Source of the DNA: Cupriavidus lacunae
GTDB lineage: Bacteria > Pseudomonadota > Gammaproteobacteria > Burkholderiales > Burkholderiaceae
Assembly (NCBI RefSeq): GCF_003353055.1
Contig: NZ_QKWJ01000039.1
Location: 1-62,741, forward strand
Direction of reading: 5' to 3'
DNA: 62,741 nucleotides
Numbering within the stretch: position 1 is the stretch's first letter; each line of letters begins with the position of its first letter. A model generated the notes under the pieces. That model saw only the letters and a list, made by a program, of their open reading frames with translations. It was not told where the DNA came from and ran no database searches. A program made the position numbers and the translations under genes. Below, piece by piece: positions 44,735 to 53,228 of this stretch.

Positions 44735-45544
44735 TCAGGGTCCTTCCTGGGCCATCGACCGCGCCCACAGCGCGCGCACCCGTTCCAGATCGGCCGGGGT
44801 GTCGACGCCGGGGGCTGGCGCGGCGCTGGTCTGCAGCACCGCAATGCGCTCGCCATGCCACATGGCGCGCAGTTGCTCGAGCGCCTCGGTCTGCTCCAGC
44901 GGCGCCGCCGCCAGGGTCGGGAAGCGGCGCAGGAAGCCGGCGCGATAGGCGTACAGGCCAATATGGCGCAGCACCGGCATGGCGGGCAGTGGTACCTGGG
45001 CCAGCGCGGCGGGCACGGCCGGCACGCCCGACCAGGCATCGCGGGCCCACGGGATCGGCGCGCGCGAGAAATACAGCGCCCGGCCGGCGGCGTCGCACAC
45101 CACCTTGACCACGTTGGGATTGAAGACTTCGGCGATGTCCTGCAGCGGATGCGCAGCGGTGGCGATGGCGCAGTCGGCGTGATGCGCCAAGTGCAGCGCC
45201 ACCTCGTCGATCAGCGACGGTTCGATCAGCGGCTCGTCGCCCTGCACGTTGACCACGATGGCGTCGTCGGCCAGGCCCAGCCGGGCCGCGACTTCCGACA
45301 AGCGGTCGGTGCCGGAAGGGTGGTCGGCGCGGGTCAGCACGGCTTCGATGCCATGCGCGGCGCAGGCCTGCGCCACCGCGGGTGCATCGGTGGCGACCAC
45401 GGTGCGCTGTGCCGACGACGCATGCGCGCGTTCGGCCACGCGCACGATCATCGGGCGTCCGCCGATATCGGCCAGGGGCTTGTCAGGCAAGCGCGTCGAG
45501 GCGAGCCGCGCGGGAATGACGACGGTGAACGCCGGGACAGTCAT
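44735..45544 (-). CDS. kdsB: 3-deoxy-manno-octulosonate cytidylyltransferase (CMP-Kdo synthetase)
   Basis: Activates Kdo with CTP for lipopolysaccharide inner-core synthesis. The 269-residue protein has the nucleotide-binding start VIPARLASTRLPDKPLADI, the EVAARLGLADDAIVVNVQGDEPLI metal/nucleotide block (VQGDEP) and YFSRAPIPWARD. It lies 9 bases after the trm112-like gene. Confidence 0.95.
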   Translation of the reverse strand: MTVPAFTVVIPARLASTRLPDKPLADIGGRPMIVRVAERAHASSAQRTVVATDAPAVAQACAAHGIEAVLTRADHPSGTDRLSEVAARLGLADDAIVVNVQGDEPLIEPSLIDEVALHLAHHADCAIATAAHPLQDIAEVFNPNVVKVVCDAAGRALYFSRAPIPWARDAWSGVPAVPAALAQVPLPAMPVLRHIGLYAYRAGFLRRFPTLAAAPLEQTEALEQLRAMWHGERIAVLQTSAAPAPGVDTPADLERVRALWARSMAQEGP

Positions 45545-45553
45545 GGCGCGCGC

Positions 45554-45769
45554 TCAGTTGCCGGTGGCAGGGGCGTCCGGATTGACCGGGTTGACAACCC
45601 GGCCCGGCACCGACTGGCGGGCCTCGTCGGCCAGCATCACGGGGATGCCGTCGCGGATCGGGTACGCCAGCTTGTCGGCGTGGCAGATCAGTTCCTGCGC
45701 GGCGCGGTCGTATTCCAGCTTGCCCTTGCACAGCGGGCAGACCAGGATTTCAAGCAGCCGGTTGTCCAT
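45554..45769 (-). CDS. Trm112 family small protein
   Basis: A 71-residue protein with the Trm112/YcaR pattern RLLEILVCPLCKGKLEYD, then QELICHADKLAYPIRDGIPVML. Two cysteines in CPLC plus one more can bind metal; the usual fourth ligand is absent or replaced by His. Homologues activate methyltransferases or sit with lipid A genes. The start at MDNRLLEI follows GAGGAACACC and overlaps the end of lpxK by 20 bases; an ATG five codons earlier is possible. Its position between lpxK and kdsB is conserved in many proteobacteria. Confidence 0.88.
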   Translation of the reverse strand: MDNRLLEILVCPLCKGKLEYDRAAQELICHADKLAYPIRDGIPVMLADEARQSVPGRVVNPVNPDAPATGN

Positions 45770-46853
45770 CTCGGTGTTCCTCATTGCGCCCGGCGGCGCC
45801 GGGCGTGGCAGCCGGCACGGTCGGCGCGGGTTTGATTCGCGCCTGCACGGCGCGGCGGATTTTGTCGATCAGGCCGGCATCGATCACGGGCCTGGTGGGG
45901 ACGACCCAGATGCGCGGGTCGTCGAAGCGCTCGCATTTTACGGCATCCTTCTCGGTGATCAGGATCACGTCGGCATCGAGCGCGTCGGGATGGTCGACGA
46001 ACGGATCGGCGACAAAGTCATAGTGGTCCGGCAGCGGCAGTGTCCTGGGCGTCAGGCCCGCGCCGCGCAGGCTGGCGAAGAAGCGCTCGGGGTTGCCGAT
46101 GCCGGCCGCGGCCAGCACGCGCCGGCCGGCAAAGGCGCTGACCGGCCGGGCCATGGTGGGATCGGCGAGCTGCCAGGCGTCGTCCAGCTCCAGCCGCATG
46201 CCGTACACGCCGGGACGGTCGGGCGCGGCGCGGAAGTTGGGGTCGTTGATCAGGGTGGCATCGCGCGGGCGCGAAAGCGGCTCGCGCAGCGGACCGGCCG
46301 GCAGCAGCAGGCCGTTGCCGCCCATGCGCGTGTCGAACATCACGATCTCGAAGTCGCGCTGCAGCTTGTAGTGCTGCAGGCCGTCGTCGAGCAGCAGCAC
46401 GTTGACGCCAGGATGCGAGACCAGCATGGCCTGCGCGCATAGCGCGCGGTCGGGGAAGACCCAGACCGGCACGTCGGTGGCGCGCGCGATCAGCAGCGGC
46501 TCATCGCCGACGTCGGACGCTTTCGAGGTCGGCTTCACCCGGCGTGGATGCTTCAGTTGCACGCCGTAGCCGCGCGATACCACGCCGGGCCGCAGCCCCG
46601 CCTCGGCCAGCGCATGCGCCAGCGCGATCACCGCCGGGGTCTTGCCGGTGCCGCCCACGGTCACGTTGCCGACCACCACCACCGGCATCGGCAGCCGCGT
46701 CGACTTGAACCAGCCGCGCTGGTAGCCATGGCGGCGCACCCGCGCGATCAGTCCGAACAGCAACGAGAACGGCAGCATCACCCACGCGAACCAGCCGCGG
46801 CGTTGCCACTGAGCGGTCACGAAGTCGGCAAGGGCATGTCGGGGAACGGGCAT
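45750..46853 (-). CDS. lpxK: Tetraacyldisaccharide 4'-kinase
   Basis: Phosphorylates the 4' position of the lipid A disaccharide precursor at the inner membrane. The 367-residue protein has an N-terminal membrane-associated helix (WFAWVMLPFSLLFGLIARV), the P-loop GNVTVGGTGKTP and the catalytic DDGLQHYKLQRD motif, plus the C-terminal VVPTRPVID. The start at MPVPRHALAD was chosen because the preceding 30 residues are low-complexity. It follows exbD in the same direction after 156 bases and overlaps the trm112-like gene. Confidence 0.94.
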   Translation of the reverse strand: MPVPRHALADFVTAQWQRRGWFAWVMLPFSLLFGLIARVRRHGYQRGWFKSTRLPMPVVVVGNVTVGGTGKTPAVIALAHALAEAGLRPGVVSRGYGVQLKHPRRVKPTSKASDVGDEPLLIARATDVPVWVFPDRALCAQAMLVSHPGVNVLLLDDGLQHYKLQRDFEIVMFDTRMGGNGLLLPAGPLREPLSRPRDATLINDPNFRAAPDRPGVYGMRLELDDAWQLADPTMARPVSAFAGRRVLAAAGIGNPERFFASLRGAGLTPRTLPLPDHYDFVADPFVDHPDALDADVILITEKDAVKCERFDDPRIWVVPTRPVIDAGLIDKIRRAVQARIKPAPTVPAATPGAAGRNEEHRDGQPAA

Positions 46854-47009
46854 GGGCGCGGCGGGCGGTGGGTCCGAGGTGGAAGGCGGTGATTGGGAAG
46901 CGATTGTAGAGCGCTCGCGGCTTCGCCCCTCGGGGCGGCCCAACCATTATGGGCATTGCACAGCGCATGCGGCAAGCCCGCGGGCCGCATGCGCCTGTGC
47001 GGCAGGGGA

Positions 47010-47441
47010 TCAGCGCGGCTGCGCGCTCTGCGTGGCGAAGGTCAGGCGCGACAGCCCGGCCAGCCGCGCGGCTTCCATTACATTGATCACGGCCTGGTGG
47101 CTGGCCTGCGCGTCGGCGTTGACGATCACCACCGGCGGCTTGCCGCCGGCGCTGGTGCCCGCAGCGGCGCGCAGCTGGTCGGCCAGGCTGGTGACGTCCT
47201 TCTGCTCCATCACCTGCTTGTTCACGGAGTAGACCCCGCGCGAGGACACCGACACCACGATCTCCTGCGGCCGCTGCTGGGCGCGCTCGGCTTCGGCGGT
47301 GGGCAGCTGGATCTGCAGCTCGGTAAAGCGCGAGTACGTGGTCGTGATCATCAGGAAGATCAGGATCACGAGCAGCACGTCGATCAGCGGGATCAGGTTG
47401 ATCTCCGGCTCTTCGCGCCGCTGGCGGGAACGGAAGTGCAT
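47010..47441 (-). CDS. exbD: ExbD/TolR family biopolymer transport protein
   Basis: A 143-residue inner-membrane protein with one N-terminal helix that carries the proton-path aspartate (INLIPLIDVLLVILIFLMI, about residues 14-32) and a periplasmic domain. With the ExbB-like protein it forms the proton-driven motor for TonB-dependent uptake; a TolQR-like role cannot be excluded, as no tonB or tolA is adjacent. It lies 22 bases after exbB. Confidence 0.92.
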   Translation of the reverse strand: MHFRSRQRREEPEINLIPLIDVLLVILIFLMITTTYSRFTELQIQLPTAEAERAQQRPQEIVVSVSSRGVYSVNKQVMEQKDVTSLADQLRAAAGTSAGGKPPVVIVNADAQASHQAVINVMEAARLAGLSRLTFATQSAQPR

Positions 47442-47463
47442 GGTGTTCGGTTCCGGGCGGCGA

Positions 47464-48084
47464 TCAGGCGCGGCGTTGCGGCAGGATCGCGTCGAGGAAC
47501 GACGTGGCGCGGAATTCCAGCTCGGCCACGTAGTCGTCCACGCGGCGGCGGAAGTAGCGCCAGAAGACCAGCGCCGGGATCGCCACGATCAGGCCGAAGG
47601 CGGTGTTGTACAGCGCCACCGAGATGCCGTGCGCGAGCTGCTCCGGGCTGGCGCCGGTGCCGCCCTGGCTGCCGAAGATCTCGATCATGCCGATTACCGT
47701 GCCCAGCAGCCCCATCAGCGGAGCTACCGACGCAATCGTGCCGAGCGCATTCAGGTAGCGCTCCAGTTCATGCGCGACCACCCGGCCGGCTTCCTCGACC
47801 ACGTCCTTGGCGGCATCGCGCGACGTATGCGGCTGCAGCACCACGTGGCGCAGGCCGGCGGCCAGCACCCGGCCCAGTGGCGAATTCTGTTCCAGCGTGT
47901 TGACCACTTCCGGCGTGGCGCGGCGTTGCTGCGCGGCCGCCAGTGCTTCTTCATAAAGCTTGGCGGGCAGGACCTTGCTGCGCTTGAGGGTAAGAAAACG
48001 TTCGACGATCAGCGCCAGCGCGAGGATCGAGGCGAGCAACAGCGGCCAGATCGGCCAGCCGGCCGCTTGAATGATGGAAAACAA
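47464..48084 (-). CDS. exbB: MotA/TolQ/ExbB proton channel family protein
   Basis: The proton-channel partner of ExbD. Helix 1 is in FSIIQAAGWPIWPLLLASILALALI, and two further helices lie around 100-160 with the conserved GLLGTVIGMIEIF and TAFGLIVAIPALVFW. Homologues begin right at FSIIQAAGWP, where this gene has only a TTG codon (48084), giving 206 residues. The nearest upstream ATG (48159) would add 25 residues without family support. I prefer the TTG start, though its ribosome site (CGGGGGT) is weak. The gene heads the block exbB-exbD-lpxK-trm112-kdsB. Confidence 0.85.
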   Translation of the reverse strand: MFSIIQAAGWPIWPLLLASILALALIVERFLTLKRSKVLPAKLYEEALAAAQQRRATPEVVNTLEQNSPLGRVLAAGLRHVVLQPHTSRDAAKDVVEEAGRVVAHELERYLNALGTIASVAPLMGLLGTVIGMIEIFGSQGGTGASPEQLAHGISVALYNTAFGLIVAIPALVFWRYFRRRVDDYVAELEFRATSFLDAILPQRRA

Positions 48085-48280
48085 TTGGACCCCCGGGATC
48101 GACAACCGAATAACAAAACCCCAAACCACCTGTCGGCATGCCTTGAGGCGCGTCTGCATGATGCCTTGCTGCGCGCTCCGGCATTGCTCTGAAAAAGCAG
48201 GCGCCACTCTAACCTGCGGCCTGTCGCGCGGCAAGGGACGGCATGCTCGGCTGTCTCGGGCGCGCATCGCGCGGGCAGGA

Positions 48281-48985
48281 CTTTCCACAGCGCGGAGGGA
48301 CAGTGCTGTGGATCGATTGTGGAAAGCTGCCTGACAAGCCTGCTAACACATTGATTTGTAAAGATAAAGATGGCGCTGCTTAAATTTTGTGCAAAAGCCT
48401 GCCAGCGGCCCTGCGGCGCATCGTCCACGTTGAAAACCATGTCCTTCCACAGACGTGCGGCGTGCGTCAGTTTGCTGGCGCACATCCTGGTGCAGCTTTC
48501 CACACAGCAGCGGGACAGTGCTGTGGAGGGCTTGTGGAAAGCTGCCTGAGAGATCACCTAAGCCATTGATTTTAAAGGCAGTGCATGGGGGTGCTTAAAA
48601 AACAGGCAAACGGGTGTATCAGCCCGCCTGGAGCGCGGTCCAGGCGCTGGCGCGGCAGAAGCCGGGTTTTTCCACAGACTGCAGGGAGAGGATTGTGGAA
48701 GGCCTGTGGACAAATCCGGGAGAAGATATCCAAGTCATTGATTTTTATGACTTCCTCCAAACCTGCCCGGAAAATGTGCAAACGCAGCATAACGCTTCCG
48801 ATCCGGCCTGGAACTTTGCTCGTCGCCTACAACGCTCCGGGTGCGACGCTTTCCGGCGGCGCGCAAGCGGGGTAGGGGCCACTCGCGCCAGAAAAGTGGG
48901 TCTTGCGGCGCCTCTTATCCAGAGAAGCTGTGGATAACTTTGTGAACAAGCCTGCCGGGCGCCCTGTAAGTAGTTGATGCAAAAG
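48281..48985. repeat. Degenerate tandem array with DnaA-box-like motifs
   Basis: Three clear units and one eroded unit start near 48281, 48496, 48668 and 48915. The first three share the order TTTCCACA, TGTGGA, TGTGGAA, then CATTGATTT, then a TTAAA/TGCAAA-rich end. Units 1 and 2 agree best: both have GGGACAGTGCTGTGGA and TTGTGGAAAGCTGCCTGA. Two motifs match the DnaA-box consensus TTWTNCACA fully (TTTTCCACA at 48668; TGTGGATAA at 48929 on the other strand), and several differ by one base. It fills most of the 1.07-kb gene-free divergent region between exbB and xseA. No protein is evident. Confidence 0.75.
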
Positions 48986-49157
48986 AGAATTGGTTATATT
49001 GCCTAATTTTTGTTTCGCTTCTAAATCGCATAAGAATCAAAGGGTTGCACGAGTTCATGCGGCTTTCGGGGCAGGCAGCCGGCATCAGCAGTACCCCCTT
49101 GACATAGCGGTTATGCTGTGGACATGTCCCATTCACGCCGCCCGCCGCCGGTGCCCC

Positions 49158-50543
49158 ATGTCTGACTTGCCGAACTTTTCGCGTGACCCTTCCTCCACCG
49201 CGCCGCGCAGCGGCCGCGATGTCATCCCTGTCGGTGAGTTGAACCACAGCATCGCCAGGGTGCTTGAACGCAGCTTTCCGCTCGCCTGGGTACGGGGCGA
49301 GATCTCAAACTTCACGCGTGCGGCGAGCGGGCACTGGTATTTCTCGCTGAAGGATGCGCGGGCGCAGATCCGCTGCGTGATGTTCCGGGGGCGCAATCAG
49401 CATGTCGACTTCCAGCCGCGCGAGGGCGAGGCGGTGGAAGTGCGCGCCGTGGTCACCATGTACGAGGCGCGCGGCGAACTGCAGCTGGGCGTGGAGGCGA
49501 TGCGCCGTGCGGGGCTGGGCAACCTGTACGAGGCTTTCCTGCGGCTGAAGGAAAAGCTGGCGCAGGCGGGACTGTTCGCGCCGGAGCGCAAGCGCCCGGT
49601 GCCGGCGCACCCGCGCACCATCGGCGTGGTCACGTCGCTGCAGGCAGCGGCGCTGCGCGATGTGCTGACCACGCTGCGCCGGCGCGCGCCGCATGTGCCG
49701 GTGGTGGTCTATCCGGTACCGGTGCAGGGCGCGGGCGCGGCGCAGAAGATTGCCGACATGATCGACGCGGCCGGCGCGCGGCGCGAATGCGATGTGCTGA
49801 TCCTGTGCCGCGGCGGGGGCAGCATCGAAGACCTGTGGTCGTTCAATGAAGAGGTGGTGGCGCAGGCGATTGCACGCTGCGTGCTGCCAGTCATCTCCGG
49901 CGTGGGCCACGAAACCGATTTCACCATCGCCGACTTTGTCGCCGACGTGCGCGCGCCCACGCCGACGGGCGCGGCCGAACTGGTCAGCCCCGATCGCGCG
50001 CACCTGCTGGCGCAGGCCATGCGCGCGCGCGACGCGCTCACGCAAAGCATGCGGCGTGGAATGGACCTGCGCGCGCAGCACCTGGACTGGCTGGCGCGGC
50101 GCGTGCGCAGCCCGCAGGCCCAATTGCAGGAGCGGCGTGCACGCGTCGACAATCTGGCGCGACACTTGCGGTCGGCATTGCGTGACACCGTGGTGTCGCA
50201 ACGCCACCGGCAACAACTGCTGGCGATGCGCTGGAGTGCATGCCGCCCCGATGCGAGCGCGGCCCATGCCGACGTGACACGCCTGTGGCAACGGCTGCAA
50301 ACCGCCGCCGCGCGCCAGCACGAACGCGCCGGCCAGCGCCTGGCGCGCAGCGCCGGCGCGCTGGAATTGCTGGCGCCGCAGCGCACGCTGGAACGCGGCT
50401 ATGCGGTGTTGCTCGACCAGCGCGGACGCGCGCTGCGTTCGCCCGCCGAGATCCGTGCCGGCAGTGTGGTTGAGGCGCATCTGGCCGAGGGCGTGGCCGA
50501 CCTGGCGATTGCCGGCGTGCAGGCCAAGCTGCCGGAATTCTGA
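49158..50543 (+). CDS. xseA: Exodeoxyribonuclease VII large subunit
   Basis: The catalytic subunit of ExoVII, which degrades single-stranded DNA with the small subunit XseB. The 461-residue protein has an N-terminal OB fold (IPVGELNHSIARVLERSFPLAWVRGEISNF, split across about 20-50; GHWYFSLKDARAQIRCVMFRG) and the catalytic core with GVVTSLQAAALRDVL, RGGGSIEDLW and SGVGHETDFTIADFVADVRAPTPT. A long coiled-coil follows. The start was set at MSDLPNFSRD. A TTGACA at 49099 could be a -35, but no good -10 follows. xseB is not adjacent. Confidence 0.95.
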   Translation: MSDLPNFSRDPSSTAPRSGRDVIPVGELNHSIARVLERSFPLAWVRGEISNFTRAASGHWYFSLKDARAQIRCVMFRGRNQHVDFQPREGEAVEVRAVVTMYEARGELQLGVEAMRRAGLGNLYEAFLRLKEKLAQAGLFAPERKRPVPAHPRTIGVVTSLQAAALRDVLTTLRRRAPHVPVVVYPVPVQGAGAAQKIADMIDAAGARRECDVLILCRGGGSIEDLWSFNEEVVAQAIARCVLPVISGVGHETDFTIADFVADVRAPTPTGAAELVSPDRAHLLAQAMRARDALTQSMRRGMDLRAQHLDWLARRVRSPQAQLQERRARVDNLARHLRSALRDTVVSQRHRQQLLAMRWSACRPDASAAHADVTRLWQRLQTAAARQHERAGQRLARSAGALELLAPQRTLERGYAVLLDQRGRALRSPAEIRAGSVVEAHLAEGVADLAIAGVQAKLPEF

Positions 50544-50731
50544 GCGCTCGCGCGGCGCCGGGAACGCCTCCCATTCGCGTCAGACAGGCCGGTCGGAAAT
50601 CTCCCGGAAACCCCCGCGCGGACAAACTAACATCGGAGCAGGGGGCTTTGTCCCGTGGTTTGCGCGGGTCTTGCAAGTCCCCTACAATCGGCAGTTCCGG
50701 ACCCACAACCCCAACCCACAGAGACAGAACA

Positions 50732-51313
50732 ATGGAACACAAGCTCCCCCCGCTCCCGTACGCGCATGATGCCCTGGCTCCGCACATCTCCAAGGAGACC
50801 CTGGAGTTCCATCATGACAAGCACCACCAGACCTACGTCACCAACCTGAACAACCTCATCAAGGGCACCGAGTTCGAGAACTCGAGCCTGGAAGAGATCG
50901 TCAAGAAGTCGTCGGGCGGCATCTTCAACAACGCCGCCCAGGTGTGGAACCACACCTTCTACTGGGATTCGATGAAGCCCAACGGCGGTGGCCAGCCGAC
51001 CGGTGCCCTGGCCGATGCCATCAACGCCAAGTGGGGCTCGTTCGACAAGTTCAAGGAAGAGTTCACCAAGACCGCCGTCGGCACCTTCGGTTCGGGCTGG
51101 GCCTGGCTGGTCAAGAAGGCCGACGGCTCGCTGGACCTGGTGTCCACCTCCAACGCCGCCACGCCGCTGACCACCGACGCCAAGCCGCTGCTGACCTGCG
51201 ACGTGTGGGAACACGCCTACTACATCGACTATCGCAATGCCCGTCCGAAGTACGTCGAGGCATTCTGGAATGTCGTGAACTGGGACTTCGCCGGCAAGAA
51301 CTTCGCTGGCTGA
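50732..51313 (+). CDS. sodB: Iron superoxide dismutase
   Basis: Dismutates superoxide in the cytosol. The 193-residue protein has the metal ligands in LEFHHDKHHQTYV, WNHTFYW and CDVWEHAYYIDYRN, and the QPTG/AVGTFGSGWAWLV segments of Fe-type enzymes. The start follows the AGAGACAGAACA leader; upstream in-frame codons lack support. It lies 188 bases after xseA with a separate terminator, so it is probably independent. Confidence 0.95.
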   Translation: MEHKLPPLPYAHDALAPHISKETLEFHHDKHHQTYVTNLNNLIKGTEFENSSLEEIVKKSSGGIFNNAAQVWNHTFYWDSMKPNGGGQPTGALADAINAKWGSFDKFKEEFTKTAVGTFGSGWAWLVKKADGSLDLVSTSNAATPLTTDAKPLLTCDVWEHAYYIDYRNARPKYVEAFWNVVNWDFAGKNFAG

Positions 51314-51335
51314 TCCACGGATCGTCCTCACAGCA

Positions 51336-51366
51336 GAAAAGGGCCGTCGGGCCCTTTTTTGTTTTT
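51336..51366 (+). terminator. Intrinsic terminator after sodB
   Basis: AAAAGGGCC and GGGCCCTTTT pair around a short loop, followed by TTGTTTTT, 23 bases beyond the sodB stop. Confidence 0.88.
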
Positions 51367-51510
51367 GAGTGCGGACCGGCTGGGGTTTGAATCCGTCGGC
51401 GCGATCGTCCATATTTATCCGTATCCGGCCGCGGTTTCCGGGGCGTTCTCCAGCGCTCCGTGCTCCTCGTGTACTTTGCATGCCGGCCATTCCCCACAGC
51501 CAGGTGACCG

Positions 51511-52977
51511 ATGGCCAGATGGAAGGCATGTTCTCCTTGCAGCGCCGCCGGTGCATGTCTTGCGCGTCATGCATGGGCTTGTCTGCATGGCATCGCCTTG
51601 ATGCTGCTTGCCGCCGCAGGCTGCGCCATGGCGCAGCCGCTGCCGCCCGTGCCGGGCGTGCCGCCCCCGTTCAAGCTGCTGCGCTATGACGAGGACTACC
51701 GCTATCTGCGTGATCCGGCCATGCGCGCGGATTTCTGGGACCCGGTCAAGTATGTGCCGCTGGGCAGCGCTGGCTGGTTCCTCAGCTTCGGTGGAGAGGT
51801 CCGCGAGCGTTTCGAGGACTACTCCGCCAGCAATTTCGGCGTGCCCGGTCCGCGTGGCGACGGGTACCTGTTGCATCGTGCGCTGCTGCATGCCGACCTG
51901 CATGCCGGTGAATCCCTGCGGGCGTTCGTGCAGCTGGGCAACCAGGTGGCCATGGGCAAGGACGTCACCACTCCGCCTTACGTGGACCAGCTCGACTTGC
52001 AGCAGGCATTCGTCGACCTGCGCGTGCCGCTGCCCGCGCCCGCGCAGGACCCGGTGCTGGTGCGCGTGGGGCGCCAGGAAATGGCGTTCGGCGCGCAGCG
52101 CCTGGTCTCGATCCGCGATGCCCCGAACGTGCGCCGCGCTTTCGATGGCGTGAGGCTTGGTACAAGCCTGGGCGGCGTGCGCATGGATGCCTTTGCCACG
52201 CGTCCCGTGCTGCTCAAGGACGGCAGCTTCGACGACCGGCCCAACCAGGCACAGGGCTTCTGGGGCATCTATGGGACCTTGCCGGCCACCTTCCTGCCGG
52301 CGACTTCCGCCGATCTCTACTACCTCGGCTTCGAGAATGACCGTGCGCTGTTCAGCGATGGCAGCGGTGCGGAGCGGCGGCATTCGGTCGGGGGCCGCCT
52401 GTTCGGCCGCCGCGGCCGCTGGGACTGGGACTGGGAGGCGCTGTTCCAGTTCGGCAGCCTGGCCGCGCAACAGATCCGCGCCTGGGGCTTTTCGACCGAT
52501 ACCGGCTACACCTTCGCTGCGTCCGCGTGGCGGCCGCGCGCAGGCATCAAGGCCACCATGGGCAGTGGTGACCGCAATCCGCACGACGGCACCATCGGCA
52601 CCTACAACGGCCTGTTTCCCAAACTGGCCTACTTCAACCAGGCCGGCCTGATCGGCGCCTCCAACGTGCTGGATCTGCAGCCGTCGCTGATGCTGGTTAC
52701 TGTGGCTGGCGTCAAGGTGACCTTCGCCTGCGACCTGATCTGGCGGGCCACCACGCACGATGCGGTTTATACCTCGGTAGGCATTCCCGTTCCCGGCACC
52801 GCGGGCCGCTCCGGCCAGTACAGCAGCAGCCAGTTCTCCGTGGATCTCGCATGGCTGGCGAGCCGGCACGTGCTGGTCAATGGTGGCGCGGTGTACGTCG
52901 ACGAGAGCCGCACGCTGAGGGCCGTCGGCGGCCACAACACCCTCTTCCTCTATCTGGCGCTCGGCTATACGTTCTGA
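51511..52977 (+). CDS. Alginate-export-domain outer-membrane porin-like protein
   Basis: A probable outer-membrane beta-barrel of 488 residues with a signal peptide ending near AMA-Q (residue 41; the preceding LLAAAGC could also be read as a lipobox). The mature part begins with PFKLLRYDEDYRYLRDP, the start of the alginate-export (PF13372-type) family, then FLSFGGEVRERFEDY and alternating aromatic strands to a terminal ALGYTF with C-terminal Phe. Homologues often sit with aromatic catabolic genes, and a dioxygenase remnant follows directly. The substrate is unknown. Confidence 0.85.
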   Translation: MARWKACSPCSAAGACLARHAWACLHGIALMLLAAAGCAMAQPLPPVPGVPPPFKLLRYDEDYRYLRDPAMRADFWDPVKYVPLGSAGWFLSFGGEVRERFEDYSASNFGVPGPRGDGYLLHRALLHADLHAGESLRAFVQLGNQVAMGKDVTTPPYVDQLDLQQAFVDLRVPLPAPAQDPVLVRVGRQEMAFGAQRLVSIRDAPNVRRAFDGVRLGTSLGGVRMDAFATRPVLLKDGSFDDRPNQAQGFWGIYGTLPATFLPATSADLYYLGFENDRALFSDGSGAERRHSVGGRLFGRRGRWDWDWEALFQFGSLAAQQIRAWGFSTDTGYTFAASAWRPRAGIKATMGSGDRNPHDGTIGTYNGLFPKLAYFNQAGLIGASNVLDLQPSLMLVTVAGVKVTFACDLIWRATTHDAVYTSVGIPVPGTAGRSGQYSSSQFSVDLAWLASRHVLVNGGAVYVDESRTLRAVGGHNTLFLYLALGYTF

Positions 52978-52979
52978 CG

Positions 52980-53224
52980 CGGCGCGGTGCTTTCTGGTTC
53001 GACAGCGTCAAGCCGTCCGGCTACGGCATACCCACCGACGGGCCATGCGGTGAACGGCTCAGGCTGCACGGACGCCACCATATGCGGCCGGCGCACCTGC
53101 ACTTCATCGTGATCGCGCCGGGGCACAAGGTGCTGGCCACGCAGATCTTCGATGCACTGGATCTCTATGCCTGCAGCGATGCGGCCTTTGGCGCGGTGTT
53201 GGCACGGCGCGCCGCGCTGCTGTC
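52980..53224 (+). pseudogene. C-terminal remnant of an intradiol ring-cleavage dioxygenase
   Basis: Frame 52980 onward reads GAFWFDSVKPSGYGIPTDGP, then LHGRHHMRPAHLHFIVIAPG and QIFDALDLYACSDAAFG. These are the metal-binding C-terminal half of catechol/hydroxyquinol 1,2-dioxygenases, with both histidines of the RPAHLHF motif kept. There is no start, no N-terminal domain and no first tyrosine ligand. The fragment begins right after the porin stop and runs into the recombinase gene on the opposite strand. It is a deletion remnant, with no stop of its own in this interval. Confidence 0.82.
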
Positions 53225-53228
53225 GGCC

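Noticed and set aside
44428..45108. Open frame across the adk-kdsB interval
   Set aside because: It runs antisense into kdsB, has Arg/Pro/Ala-rich composition and no recognisable domain.
48585..48937. Short open frames in the exbB-xseA array
   Set aside because: They span repeat units in different frames and are not repeated from unit to unit, so coding is unlikely.
48281..48985. The DnaA-box-like array as the chromosome origin
   Set aside because: No dnaA, dnaN or other origin gene is adjacent, and most boxes are one or two bases off consensus.
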